Shown here piece after piece: positions 26,889 through 34,209 of a stretch of 64,000 nucleotides of DNA. A program made the translations under genes and the position numbers. Below the pieces are notes generated by a model that saw only the letters and a list, made by a program, of their open reading frames with translations, did no database searches and was not told where the DNA came from. Origin of the DNA: an uncultured Bacteroidales bacterium (lineage in GTDB: Bacteria; Bacteroidota; Bacteroidia; Bacteroidales; Paludibacteraceae); NCBI GenBank assembly GCA_944321155.1, contig CALUKG010000002.1, positions 1 to 64,000 on the forward strand, in the 5' to 3' direction. The first letter of the stretch is position 1. The number at the start of each line of letters is the position of its first letter.

Positions 26889-27257
26889 TTAATTTAGTTT
26901 TGACATGAAACGATTTGCGTCAACAATGAAGCGCTCGTGTTCTGCTTCACCAAGTAATTCTCCAGCCTCATTTGTGACTTCAATATGAAATGTCAACCTG
27001 CGTCCTTCTTGTTGGAGCATGGTCGCAGTGCATATTGCTTTTGCTCCGATTGCTAATGCCTTAACATGTTTTACATTGACAAGAGTTCCAACTGTTGTTT
27101 CTCCTTCTTTGAGTTCTCCTACAGCCATTTGTGCAGTTTCTTCCATCAGAGCTACCATTGCTGGTGTTCCATAAACCATTAATGAACCGGAACCAAGTGC
27201 CTTTGCGGAAAGTTCTGGTGTAACAGTGATTTCTTTTTTTGCTTTCATAATTGACAT
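26889..27257 (-). CDS. Thioesterase family protein (FlK-like hot-dog fold)
   Basis: A 122-residue protein. The sequence VYGTPAMVALMEETAQMAV, VGTLVNVKHVKALAIG, GRRLTFHIEVTNEAGELLG and AEHERFIVD matches the single-domain hot-dog thioesterases related to fluoroacetyl-CoA thioesterase, with the catalytic Thr/Glu/His region at TPAMVALMEE and NVKHVKA. The natural acyl-CoA substrate is unknown. First gene of the aroB unit. The start may be ATG 27257 or the in-frame ATG three codons later. Confidence 0.82.
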   Translation of the reverse strand: MSIMKAKKEITVTPELSAKALGSGSLMVYGTPAMVALMEETAQMAVGELKEGETTVGTLVNVKHVKALAIGAKAICTATMLQQEGRRLTFHIEVTNEAGELLGEAEHERFIVDANRFMSKLN

Positions 27258-27365
27258 TTTGTTATTCTTTTGTGGGTTTTAATGCTAATAGTAAGTACTA
27301 GTGACTATCAAATAGTTATTTATATGTTAAAATCAAGTTAAATATGGAATTTTGATATGTATATG

Positions 27366-27397
27366 CTTGCGTATAAGTACAAAAGTCTATATCTTTG
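27366..27397 (+). promoter_or_regulatory. Rightward promoter of a putative short RNA
   Basis: -33-like CTTG at 27366-27369 and -7 TATCTTTG at 27390-27397, 20-bp spacing. There is no protein start before the terminator at 27443. Confidence 0.6.
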
Positions 27398-27402
27398 CAT
27401 CG

Positions 27403-27473
27403 TGTTTTTCATGGTATTAGATTTAAGGTTAAGTAAAGATTGGGTTGTCGTGATGACAACCTTTCTTTTTTTA
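27403..27473 (+). ncRNA. Putative short transcript (about 70 nt)
   Basis: Defined by the promoter at 27366-27397 and the hairpin plus T run ending near 27473. The 45-nt leader before the hairpin contains an ATG (27411) followed by only a few codons. Could be a small RNA or an attenuated leader. A leftward promoter at 27517-27547 would make an antisense transcript through it. No known family was recognised. Confidence 0.4.
27443..27473 (+). terminator. Hairpin terminator of the short RNA
   Basis: ggttgtc (27443-27449), loop gtgat, gacaacc (27455-27461), followed by tttctttttttat. Confidence 0.75.
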
Positions 27474-27516
27474 TCTGTGTCCTATTTCTTTTTCCCATTG
27501 GTCATCAATCTTACTG

Positions 27517-27547
27517 CAAAGATACGTAAAGGTAAGTGCAGTACAAA
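27517..27547 (-). promoter_or_regulatory. Leftward promoter, probably for thioesterase-aroB
   Basis: Read on the minus strand: -33 TTTG (CAAA at 27544-27547) and -7 TATCTTTG (CAAAGATA at 27517-27524), 19-bp spacing. It implies a leader of about 250 nt before the thioesterase ATG. Confidence 0.7.
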
Positions 27548-27728
27548 TGAAAAATACATTTTTTCAAATTGCATGTAGGTTTATACAATGTTCATGGATT
27601 TATATTGAACTATTGTTTTGTATGTTCTCTGTTTTAATGATAAATGATGACTGAAGAAGTTAACCACTTTTGACTGGTTTTTCAAGAAAAATAATTACGG
27701 AAATATTTCTGCAAATAAAATAAAGTGT

Positions 27729-27736
27729 TACCTTTG
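27729..27736 (+). promoter_or_regulatory. -7 element of mdh
   Basis: TACCTTTG, 41 nt before the mdh ATG. A weak TTTC at 27706-27709 sits at -33 spacing. Confidence 0.6.
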
Positions 27737-27777
27737 CGTGCGATGAACTATGGTCACTAATTCTAAAATAATATATT

Positions 27778-28719
27778 ATGTCAAAAGTAACAGTTGTAGG
27801 TGCAGGTAACGTGGGTGCTACGTGCGCTAATGTATTGGCAGTAAACGAAGTTGCCAATGAAGTTGTATTGATTGATATCAAAGAAGGTTTTGCTGAAGGC
27901 AAAGCAATGGATATTATGCAGACAGCTCAATTGATGGGATTTGATACTGTTGTAAAGGGTGTAACCAACGATTATTCTCAAACGGCTGCTTCTGATGTTG
28001 TTGTCATTACTTCTGGGATGCCGCGTAAACCGGGAATGACCCGTGAAGAGTTAATTGGTGTCAATGCAGGTATTGTAAAGTCCGTTGTAAGCAGCATTTT
28101 GGAATACTCACCCAATGCCATACTTGTAATTGTCGCCAACCCAATGGACCCAATGGCATATTTGACTTTGCATGCATTTGGTTTGCCACGCAACCGTGTA
28201 ATTGGCATGGGTGGTGCTCTAGACAGTTCTCGTTTCAAATATTTCTTAAGCCAAGCTTTGGAATGCAATGCCAATGATGTTGATGGTATGGTTATCGGAG
28301 GACATGGCGATACAACAATGATTCCTTTAGCAAGATTGGCTACCTATAAGGGAATTCCTGTATCAAACTTGTTGCCGGCAGAAAAACTGGAAGAAGTGGT
28401 TAAGTCAACAATGGTAGGCGGAGCTACATTGACTGGCTTGCTGGGAACTTCTGCTTGGATGGCTCCTGGTGCAGCTTCTTCATTCTTGGTTGAATCTATC
28501 ATCAAAGACCAGAAGAAGATGATAGTTTGCGCTACTGCATTGGAAGGCGAATATGGTATGCATGACATTACTATTGGTGTACCGGTCATTATAGGTAAGA
28601 ATGGTATTGAAAAGATAGTTGAACTTGAACTTAATGAGGAAGAAAAAGCCAAATTGGCAGCAAGTGAAGCTGCTGTTCGCAAAACCAATAGCGTATTAAA
28701 GGAAATTGGAGTTTTATAA
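27778..28719 (+). CDS. mdh: Malate dehydrogenase
   Basis: A 313-residue NAD-dependent enzyme interconverting malate and oxaloacetate; in Bacteroides it serves the reductive fumarate branch. The Rossmann motif VVGAGNVGATCANVLA, MPRKPGMTREELIGVNAGI (Arg substrate contacts), NPMDPMAYL and the catalytic VIGGHGDTTMIPLARL (His) are present. It is the LDH-like class. Own promoter upstream and terminator at 28795-28842. Confidence 0.96.
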   Translation: MSKVTVVGAGNVGATCANVLAVNEVANEVVLIDIKEGFAEGKAMDIMQTAQLMGFDTVVKGVTNDYSQTAASDVVVITSGMPRKPGMTREELIGVNAGIVKSVVSSILEYSPNAILVIVANPMDPMAYLTLHAFGLPRNRVIGMGGALDSSRFKYFLSQALECNANDVDGMVIGGHGDTTMIPLARLATYKGIPVSNLLPAEKLEEVVKSTMVGGATLTGLLGTSAWMAPGAASSFLVESIIKDQKKMIVCATALEGEYGMHDITIGVPVIIGKNGIEKIVELELNEEEKAKLAASEAAVRKTNSVLKEIGVL

Positions 28720-28794
28720 TCTCTTTAGAATATACTTCGCATGGAGTAACTTCATGTGCTTAGCATATTATTTCACTAATCATCAATAAGTTGC

Positions 28795-28842
28795 ACAAGA
28801 AGGGGCTTGCCGCTGTGACAGCGTTGGCCTCTTGTTTTTTTT
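28795..28842 (+). terminator. Terminator after mdh
   Basis: Outer stem acaaga (28795-28800) / tcttgt (28830-28835) with inner ggcttgccgctg/cagcgttggcc pairing, then eight T. Confidence 0.85.
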
Positions 28843-28872
28843 ATTGATGTTTCTCTTGTCCTTTTTTCGTTG

Positions 28873-28880
28873 TATATTTG
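28873..28880 (+). promoter_or_regulatory. -7 element of the methyltransferase gene
   Basis: TATATTTG, 22 nt before the ATG at 28903. -33 weak. Confidence 0.55.
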
Positions 28881-28902
28881 CATTTTAAAATGAAAGACAG
28901 AT

Positions 28903-29682
28903 ATGCAGGAACGACATAAGAATTCTATTATGTATATTGAGGAACAGAACTATACGACTAAAAAGTATATAGTTCCTTATATTGCTCAATACCATCCTGT
29001 AACGGAACAACAGAGAGTCTTGGAGATTGGGTGCGGTACGGGTGGTAATATGAAACCTTTTTTGGATTTGGGGTGCCATGTTACTGGTATTGACATAGAA
29101 CAAGATTCCATTAATCAGGCTATAGAATATTATGCCAATCATCCTTACAGAGAAAGGTTGCATTTGTTATGCGAGGACATATACAAAGCAGATGACTTGC
29201 ATGATACGTTTGATATTGTTTTCATTCGTGATGTCATAGAGCATATACCTAACCAGGAGCGTTTCATGGGTTTAATTAAGAAATTCTTGAAACCGACCGG
29301 TGTTGTGTTTGTTGCGTTCCCACCATGGCAAAACCCATTTGGCGGCCACCAGCAAATATGTAACAGCAAGTTCCTTTCACATTGTCCGTGGATGCATTTA
29401 CTTCCCAAAAAGCTATATACATGGATGCTGAGTTTGGGGCATAATGAGCCGGTAAAATGCTTGATGGAGATAAAAGATACAGGGATTTCCCTGGAACGTT
29501 TCTTGTCCATTGTGCATAAGGAACGGTATGAAATATTGGACCAGACCTTATATTTTATCAATCCAAATTATGAAATAAAATTTCATTTGCACCCATGTAA
29601 ACTTGTGAGGCTATTGAATATTCCTTATATCAGGAATTTTTATACAACCTGTGGCTATTACCTGCTAAAAATAGGCGAGTAA
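28903..29682 (+). CDS. Class I SAM-dependent methyltransferase
   Basis: A 259-residue protein with the class I fold: motif I VLEIGCGTGGNMKPF (about residues 40-54), acidic end of strand 2 GIDIEQDS, and FIRDVIEHI after strand 4. The C-terminal part (PPWQNPFGGHQQICNS, LPKKLYTWML) resembles methyltransferases acting on small molecules or lipid/glycan intermediates, but the substrate cannot be assigned. Single-gene unit between mdh and the carbonic anhydrase, each with its own promoter. Confidence 0.85.
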   Translation: MQERHKNSIMYIEEQNYTTKKYIVPYIAQYHPVTEQQRVLEIGCGTGGNMKPFLDLGCHVTGIDIEQDSINQAIEYYANHPYRERLHLLCEDIYKADDLHDTFDIVFIRDVIEHIPNQERFMGLIKKFLKPTGVVFVAFPPWQNPFGGHQQICNSKFLSHCPWMHLLPKKLYTWMLSLGHNEPVKCLMEIKDTGISLERFLSIVHKERYEILDQTLYFINPNYEIKFHLHPCKLVRLLNIPYIRNFYTTCGYYLLKIGE

Positions 29683-29708
29683 CGCTGAGGAAGGCAAGAC
29701 GATTTTTA

Positions 29709-29740
29709 CTTGTATATGCGTAAACGGATTTGTATCTTTG
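29709..29740 (+). promoter_or_regulatory. Promoter of the carbonic anhydrase unit
   Basis: -33-like CTTG at 29709-29712 and -7 TATCTTTG at 29733-29740, 20-bp spacing, 22 nt before the ATG. Confidence 0.7.
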
Positions 29741-29762
29741 CATTAAAATATAAAGAGGAAAA

Positions 29763-30281
29763 ATGGCACTAATTAAATCAGTAAGAGGATATACTCCCGA
29801 AATCGGAGAAGATTGTTTTTTGGCAGAAAACGCAACGGTTGTTGGTGATGTTGTGATGGGGAAAGGATGTAGCGTATGGTTTAATGCCGTATTGCGAGGT
29901 GACGTTAATTCTATCCGTATAGGTAATCATGTGAATATTCAGGATGGGGCAGTGTTGCATACCTTGTATGAAAAGTCGCAAATTCATATAGGTGATTATG
30001 TGTCCATAGGTCATAATGTCACTATTCATGGTGCGACAGTAAAAGATTATGCCTTGGTGGGGATGGGAGCTACTGTACTTGATGGTGCTGTAATTGGTGA
30101 AGGGGCTATTGTGGCGGCAAATGCCTTGGTGTTGAGTAATACCCAGGTGGAACCTCACACCATTTGGGCTGGAGTGCCGGCAAAGAAAGTGAAAGATGTT
30201 TCACCGGAGCAAGGAAATGAAATCAATAGGAAAATAGCACACAACTATGCAATGTATGCTAGTTGGTATGAACAAAAATAG
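29763..30281 (+). CDS. Gamma-class carbonic anhydrase family protein
   Basis: A 172-residue left-handed beta-helix protein with hexapeptide repeats (VVGDVVMGKGCSVWFNAVLRGD, IGDYVSIGHNVTIHGATV, quoted in part). Histidines in HTLYEKSQIHIG and GHNVTIHG fit the three zinc ligands of gamma-carbonic anhydrases. Members hydrate CO2 or bind metals without activity. It starts a run of four closely spaced genes through 31597 (12, 2 and 3 bp gaps). Confidence 0.88.
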   Translation: MALIKSVRGYTPEIGEDCFLAENATVVGDVVMGKGCSVWFNAVLRGDVNSIRIGNHVNIQDGAVLHTLYEKSQIHIGDYVSIGHNVTIHGATVKDYALVGMGATVLDGAVIGEGAIVAANALVLSNTQVEPHTIWAGVPAKKVKDVSPEQGNEINRKIAHNYAMYASWYEQK

Positions 30282-30293
30282 GAAACAGGCTGG

Positions 30294-30782
30294 ATGAGAG
30301 AAACTAGACCGATTCGTTTGCTTTTTGTCTGTCTGGGGAATATTTGTCGTTCGCCTATGGCAGAATGTGTTTTTGAATATTTGGTAAAAGGCCGTAATGA
30401 TTTGTTTCATTCTTATGAGGTTGATTCTGCTGGAATAGCCGGTTATCATATAGGAGATTTGCCGGATGTGCGTATGAGGGAGGCTGCGTGGCAAAGAGGA
30501 TACAAAATGACAAGTCGTGCCCGTCAGGTGGGTTTTGAGGATTTTGAAACGTTTGATTTGATAATCGGTATGGATGATGCTAACATTGATGCTTTGAAAG
30601 AAATGGCACCTAATGTTGAGGCACTAGGGAAAATTGTGAAAATGACTGATTATTGTATTCATATGGAAGCAGACCATGTGCCTGACCCTTACTATGGTGG
30701 TACGGCCGGGTTTTATTATGTGATTGATTTGTTGGAGGATGCGTGTCAAGGCTTATTGGATAGTTTGGAAAAACGAGATTAA
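30294..30782 (+). CDS. Low molecular weight protein-tyrosine phosphatase
   Basis: A 162-residue cytosolic phosphatase. The P-loop CLGNICRS (C-x5-R-S) is at about residues 13-20 and the general-acid motif VPDPYYGG near 130. Length is standard. It may act on tyrosine kinases of capsule export or on arginine phosphate, but no such partner is in the window. Second gene of the carbonic anhydrase run. Confidence 0.92.
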   Translation: MRETRPIRLLFVCLGNICRSPMAECVFEYLVKGRNDLFHSYEVDSAGIAGYHIGDLPDVRMREAAWQRGYKMTSRARQVGFEDFETFDLIIGMDDANIDALKEMAPNVEALGKIVKMTDYCIHMEADHVPDPYYGGTAGFYYVIDLLEDACQGLLDSLEKRD

Positions 30783-30784
30783 TT

Positions 30785-31225
30785 ATGAAGCATTTATTTT
30801 TAGTCGTAAGTTTATTGGTTAGTGTGTATGCTGCAGCGGAAGGTGTGGAGTCTCAGCAGGGTACTAGTCATTTGACCAAAGCCCAGTTTTTTGAGAAGGT
30901 ATATAATTATGAAAAAAATCCTTCGGAATGGGTATATGAAGGAGACAAGCCTTGTCTAATCGATTTTTATGCCTCTTGGTGTGGTCCCTGCAAACGTTTG
31001 GCTCCTATTCTGGAGGAATTGGCCGTCCAATATGCTGGGAAGATTTACATATATAAGATTAATACGGAAGAGGAGCGTGAGTTGGCTGCTGCATTTGGTG
31101 TGCAGAGCATACCCACTTTATTGTTTTGTCCAATGGGGGAACGTCCGCAGATAGCTAAAGGAGCGCTTCCAAAAGAAACACTTATAAAAGCCATAGAAGA
31201 AGTGCTCTTAAAGGAAAGTAAGTAA
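30785..31225 (+). CDS. Exported thioredoxin-family protein
   Basis: A 146-residue protein: a short signal sequence (HLFLVVSLLVSVYAAAEG), then a thioredoxin domain with FYASWCGPCKRLAP (active-site CGPC near residues 66-69), the cis-proline loop SIPTLLF and a normal C-terminal helix. A periplasmic disulfide reductase or chaperone role is inferred. It begins 2 bp after the phosphatase stop. Confidence 0.9.
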   Translation: MKHLFLVVSLLVSVYAAAEGVESQQGTSHLTKAQFFEKVYNYEKNPSEWVYEGDKPCLIDFYASWCGPCKRLAPILEELAVQYAGKIYIYKINTEEERELAAAFGVQSIPTLLFCPMGERPQIAKGALPKETLIKAIEEVLLKESK

Positions 31226-31228
31226 AAA

Positions 31229-31597
31229 ATGCGTCAACGACTGTTGCTTATATTAGGATTGCTTGTATGGATTAATGTCATTGTCTTTGGCATAACAGAG
31301 CAGAAGGATACGGATGACGGTAGGCAGGTAGTTCCGGTGGAACATTCAGAAAAGAGACATTTTGAACGTCCTGCTTTTGATGCACTCCTTATCGGAAACA
31401 TACGTACAAATCCAATACAAGGAACCACTGCGCGTCAGCAGGAGAAGCAGCAGCAGACGACGTTTACGTCTGTTTTTTCCAGTGGATTTAGATTGTTCTA
31501 TAAAAATGCACTTCATTGCAAATATATTTTACATTTACAGATAATTCCGAATTTTCCTTCCATAGATATTGGTTATCCTTTTGATGTGTTTTGGTAA
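31229..31597 (+). CDS. Hypothetical exported or membrane protein, 122 aa
   Basis: It starts 3 bp after the thioredoxin gene. The N-terminal 21 residues are hydrophobic (LLLILGLLVWINVIVFGI) and look like a signal or anchor. A low-complexity Gln-rich stretch (TTARQQEKQQQTT) follows near residue 75, then ALHCKYILHLQIIPNFPS near the end. No family recognised. Operon position supports it; composition is only weakly protein-like, so it may be poorly conserved. Confidence 0.5.
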   Translation: MRQRLLLILGLLVWINVIVFGITEQKDTDDGRQVVPVEHSEKRHFERPAFDALLIGNIRTNPIQGTTARQQEKQQQTTFTSVFSSGFRLFYKNALHCKYILHLQIIPNFPSIDIGYPFDVFW

Positions 31598-31605
31598 TTG
31601 AATAT

Positions 31606-31666
31606 ACATGACAAGGTCATGTGTAAATGTTTTTGTAAGTTCACGGGTATATCGACTATATCCGTG
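31606..31666. other. Two small hairpins after the thioredoxin run
   Basis: acatgac/gtcatgt (31606-31622) followed by a short T-rich run, and cacgg...ccgtg with an AT stem (31642-31666). The first could terminate the run. Confidence 0.45.
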
Positions 31667-31708
31667 TAATAGTTATTATTCAATTATTCAAATCTTAAAA
31701 TCAAAGTT

Positions 31709-32203
31709 ATGGATACAACAACATTCATTATTGGTATAATTATAATATTATGTGCCGCATTACCCATTATATTGACTAATTATTTTAGAAAACGTAGAGA
31801 AAAGCTGGCTTTACAAGGAATTCAGGAATTGGCTAAAAAATCAGGAGAGGAGCTGGATACTTATGAAATTGGTATGGTCTTTTCCATCGGAATGGATAAA
31901 ACGCTTCGCCATCTTTATTTTTCACGTATTGGTGAACCTGCGCTGCAAGTGCAGTTGAGTAAGGTTAAATATTCGACCATTCTTAATAAGTCTCATGATG
32001 TTAAAACTGCAGAAGGCAATCATAATGTGATTGATGAGATTGGTATTCAGATTGCCTTGAAAGATGAATCACAACAGCCAATCGTTCTGGAGTTCTTCAA
32101 TGCAGAAAAAGATAGTATTTCCGTTGACAATGAGAGTCGTGTAGCAGAACATTGGTCTCGCTTGATTAACAAGCGGTTGGGTAATACCTCTTCAAGAAAG
32201 TAG
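31709..32203 (+). CDS. Hypothetical N-terminally anchored protein, 164 aa
   Basis: An N-terminal membrane helix (TFIIGIIIILCAALPIIL, about residues 5-23) followed by a basic stretch and a soluble cytoplasmic domain of about 135 residues with mixed alpha/beta character. Sequence such as ALQVQLSKVKYSTILNK and NVIDEIGIQIALKDE suggests a folded domain, but I do not recognise a family. It stands alone, ahead of a series of hairpins. Confidence 0.7.
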   Translation: MDTTTFIIGIIIILCAALPIILTNYFRKRREKLALQGIQELAKKSGEELDTYEIGMVFSIGMDKTLRHLYFSRIGEPALQVQLSKVKYSTILNKSHDVKTAEGNHNVIDEIGIQIALKDESQQPIVLEFFNAEKDSISVDNESRVAEHWSRLINKRLGNTSSRK

Positions 32204-32216
32204 GAAATCCTTAGAT

Positions 32217-32442
32217 ATCACATGCTTTTAAAAAGCGTGGTGTAAGCGATTCTCATTTTAATGAGAAAGAATGAGGGTTTATCATAATATGCAATCTGCT
32301 TCGTTGCTATCAGAATTTGGGCTCGGTCATTTACATCAGTAAACTCCCTGCGCCCTCACCTTCAATGCCTTGCATCTTACATGTTCTGACAAACTTTAAA
32401 GGGATTGTGTCAAGAAACCCATTTGACACAATCCCTTCTTTT
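32217..32442 (+). other. Structured 3' region: three hairpins plus terminator
   Basis: Within the 297 bp between the 164-aa gene and the CDF gene: a gcttttaaaaagc hairpin (32224-32236), ttctcatt/aatgagaa (32250-32267), a gggc...gccc element around tttacatcagtaaa (about 32320-32356), and the terminator at 32399-32437. No coding potential is seen. It may be a structured RNA or long 3' UTR. Confidence 0.45.
32399..32442. terminator. Strong bidirectional terminator
   Basis: Perfect 15-bp stem aagggattgtgtcaa (32399-32413) / ttgacacaatccctt (32423-32437), then ctttttg. It serves both the upstream plus-strand gene and the minus-strand CDF gene. Confidence 0.9.
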
Positions 32443-32500
32443 TGTAGATGGACTTTGTAGGTCTGTGTGGGTGTTTGTTTTACAATTGGGTTCAATTCTA

Positions 32501-33406
32501 TTAGGTGGTTGCTGTTTTTTTGTAAGGTTCAACATGCAATGTTATGTGTGTGGCAGGCCCATATTCTTGCCTTATTTTATTTTCAATGTCAACTGTAATG
32601 GCGTGTGATTCCTTTACTGTCATATTCTCATCAAGTCTGATATGTACATCTATAGCGATGTTTGCTCCTATTTTTCTGGTTTTGAGGTTGTGTGGATCTT
32701 TTATGGATTGATTTGATGTTATTATTTGTAGGATTTTAGCTTCTTCCTCATCAGGGAGTGATTTTTCCAGAAGTTCGTTTAGCCCAGGAATAATTAGTTC
32801 GATGGATACTTTGATGATGAATAGGCCAACAACAATAGCTGCAATTGGGTCAAGTATCCTCCAGTTTTCTCCGAGAAAAAATGCACCGGCAATACCAACA
32901 AGTGTACCAATGGATGAAAATGCATCAGATCTATGATGCCATGCATTGGCTATAATAGCAGGTGAATTAGTGCTTTTCCCTACTTTGACTGTTGCTTGAT
33001 ATAATAATTCTTTTGATATGATGGAAATGGCAGCTGTGTATAGGGCGATTATGCTTGGAGCTGGAATGGTATGACCTTTAATTACTTGTGTGATTAATTG
33101 CACGTTGTGTGAGATAATGCCAATAGCGACAGATAACAATGCAATTCCAATGATGACGGTTGCCAATGTTTCAAATTTTCCATGTCCAAAATCATGTGAT
33201 TTGTCTTTGGGTTTTGCTGAGATATGTACGAAAAGTAAAACCACAATATCAGTAAGGAAATCAGAGCAGGAATGCACGGCATCTGCAATCATGGCTCCAC
33301 TGTGTCCCAAGAAACCAGCTAGAAATTTAGCGATGGTTAATATTACGTTTACAATAGTACCTATAAGTGTAATTCGGTAAATGCTTTTTTTTCGACTTTC
33401 GTTCAT
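32501..33406 (-). CDS. Cation diffusion facilitator (CDF) metal exporter
   Basis: A 301-residue inner-membrane metal/H+ antiporter, probably for zinc or iron. Six hydrophobic segments in the first 210 residues. Transport-site motifs are HSCSD in helix 2 (HxxxD, after GAMIADAV) and HHRSD in helix 5, with HDFGHGKFETLA between. The cytoplasmic domain (SLPDEEEAKILQII ... THITLHVEP) has the usual ferredoxin-like end. Single-gene unit; no clear promoter found. Confidence 0.92.
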   Translation of the reverse strand: MNESRKKSIYRITLIGTIVNVILTIAKFLAGFLGHSGAMIADAVHSCSDFLTDIVVLLFVHISAKPKDKSHDFGHGKFETLATVIIGIALLSVAIGIISHNVQLITQVIKGHTIPAPSIIALYTAAISIISKELLYQATVKVGKSTNSPAIIANAWHHRSDAFSSIGTLVGIAGAFFLGENWRILDPIAAIVVGLFIIKVSIELIIPGLNELLEKSLPDEEEAKILQIITSNQSIKDPHNLKTRKIGANIAIDVHIRLDENMTVKESHAITVDIENKIRQEYGPATHITLHVEPYKKTATT

Positions 33407-33570
33407 CGTACGTGGATTTTTGAATTTAAAGTAAGTAAAACGAAAGCAACTTATGTTTATTGTTTTTCTTCTATTTTTTTTGCTTGTAGCATTGAATTTT
33501 TATACGATATCGCGATAAAATGATTCAGTTTTAGTGGGTTGGATAGTAAATTGCTTTGTGAAAAAAATAG

Positions 33571-33578
33571 TATATTTG
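33571..33578 (+). promoter_or_regulatory. -7 element of rdgB
   Basis: TATATTTG, 25 nt before the rdgB ATG; the -33 box is not at ideal spacing. Confidence 0.5.
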
Positions 33579-33603
33579 CAGCTGTAATTATATATGGACG
33601 ACT

Positions 33604-34209
33604 ATGAGATTGGTATTTGCGACCCATAATGAGCATAAACTGAATGAGGTACGTAATATATTGTGTGCGTACGCAGAAAACAATGGAACAATCCCAATAG
33701 ATTTGTTGAGTTTAAATGATTTGAATTGCCATGATGATATTCCAGAAAATGAGAATACGTTGGCAGGAAATGCAAGGGCAAAGGTGGATTTTGTGTATTC
33801 ACGTTTTTCTGTGGACTGTTTCGCAGATGACACAGGATTGGAGATTGAAGCCTTAGGAGGTGAACCGGGAGTCTATTCTGCTCGTTATGCGGGTGATGGT
33901 CATGATTCCCTTGCCAATAGAAGGAAAGTGATGGACCTGATGCAAGGGGTGAGCAATAGAAGAGCCAGGTTTAGGACTGTAATTGCTTTGAGATTGGATG
34001 GGAATGAGCATCTGTTTGAAGGGGTGGTAAATGGAATTATTACAGAGTCGGAACGTGGAATAGGTGGGTTTGGTTATGACCCTATTTTCCAGCCGGATGG
34101 GTTTGATATGACATTTGCTGAATTGGATATTAAAACGAAAAACTCCATTAGTCATCGTGGAATGGCGATGCGGAAATTGGTTGAATATTTAGTGAATTAT
34201 CAAAAATGA
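33604..34209 (+). CDS. rdgB: XTP/dITP pyrophosphatase (RdgB/HAM1 family)
   Basis: A 201-residue enzyme hydrolysing non-canonical purine NTPs (ITP, XTP) to protect DNA. Motifs: the N-terminal [54 protein letters not shown] (quoted in part), [11 protein letters not shown] and [11 protein letters not shown]. Length normal. Its stop overlaps the next gene by the ATGA tetranucleotide, so the two are translationally coupled. Confidence 0.95.
   Translation: MRLVFATHNEHKLNEVRNILCAYAENNGTIPIDLLSLNDLNCHDDIPENENTLAGNARAKVDFVYSRFSVDCFADDTGLEIEALGGEPGVYSARYAGDGHDSLANRRKVMDLMQGVSNRRARFRTVIALRLDGNEHLFEGVVNGIITESERGIGGFGYDPIFQPDGFDMTFAELDIKTKNSISHRGMAMRKLVEYLVNYQK

Larger units (their letters stand above)
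27258..27777. other. 520-bp gene-poor region with facing promoters
   Basis: No convincing protein gene. It contains a rightward promoter (27366-27397), a hairpin and T run 45 nt later (27443-27473), a strong leftward promoter (27517-27547) reading across it, and the mdh promoter (27729-27736). A 73-codon frame at 27357-27578 contains the rightward -7 element and is not believed. Confidence 0.6.

Noticed and set aside
27357-27578. 73-codon plus-strand frame between aroB and mdh
   Set aside because: A -7 promoter element (27390-27397) and a transcription terminator (27443-27473) lie inside it, and the translation looks like AT-rich noise.
32405-32608. 67-codon plus-strand frame near the CDF gene
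   Set aside because: It begins inside a strong terminator and runs antisense into the CDF gene.
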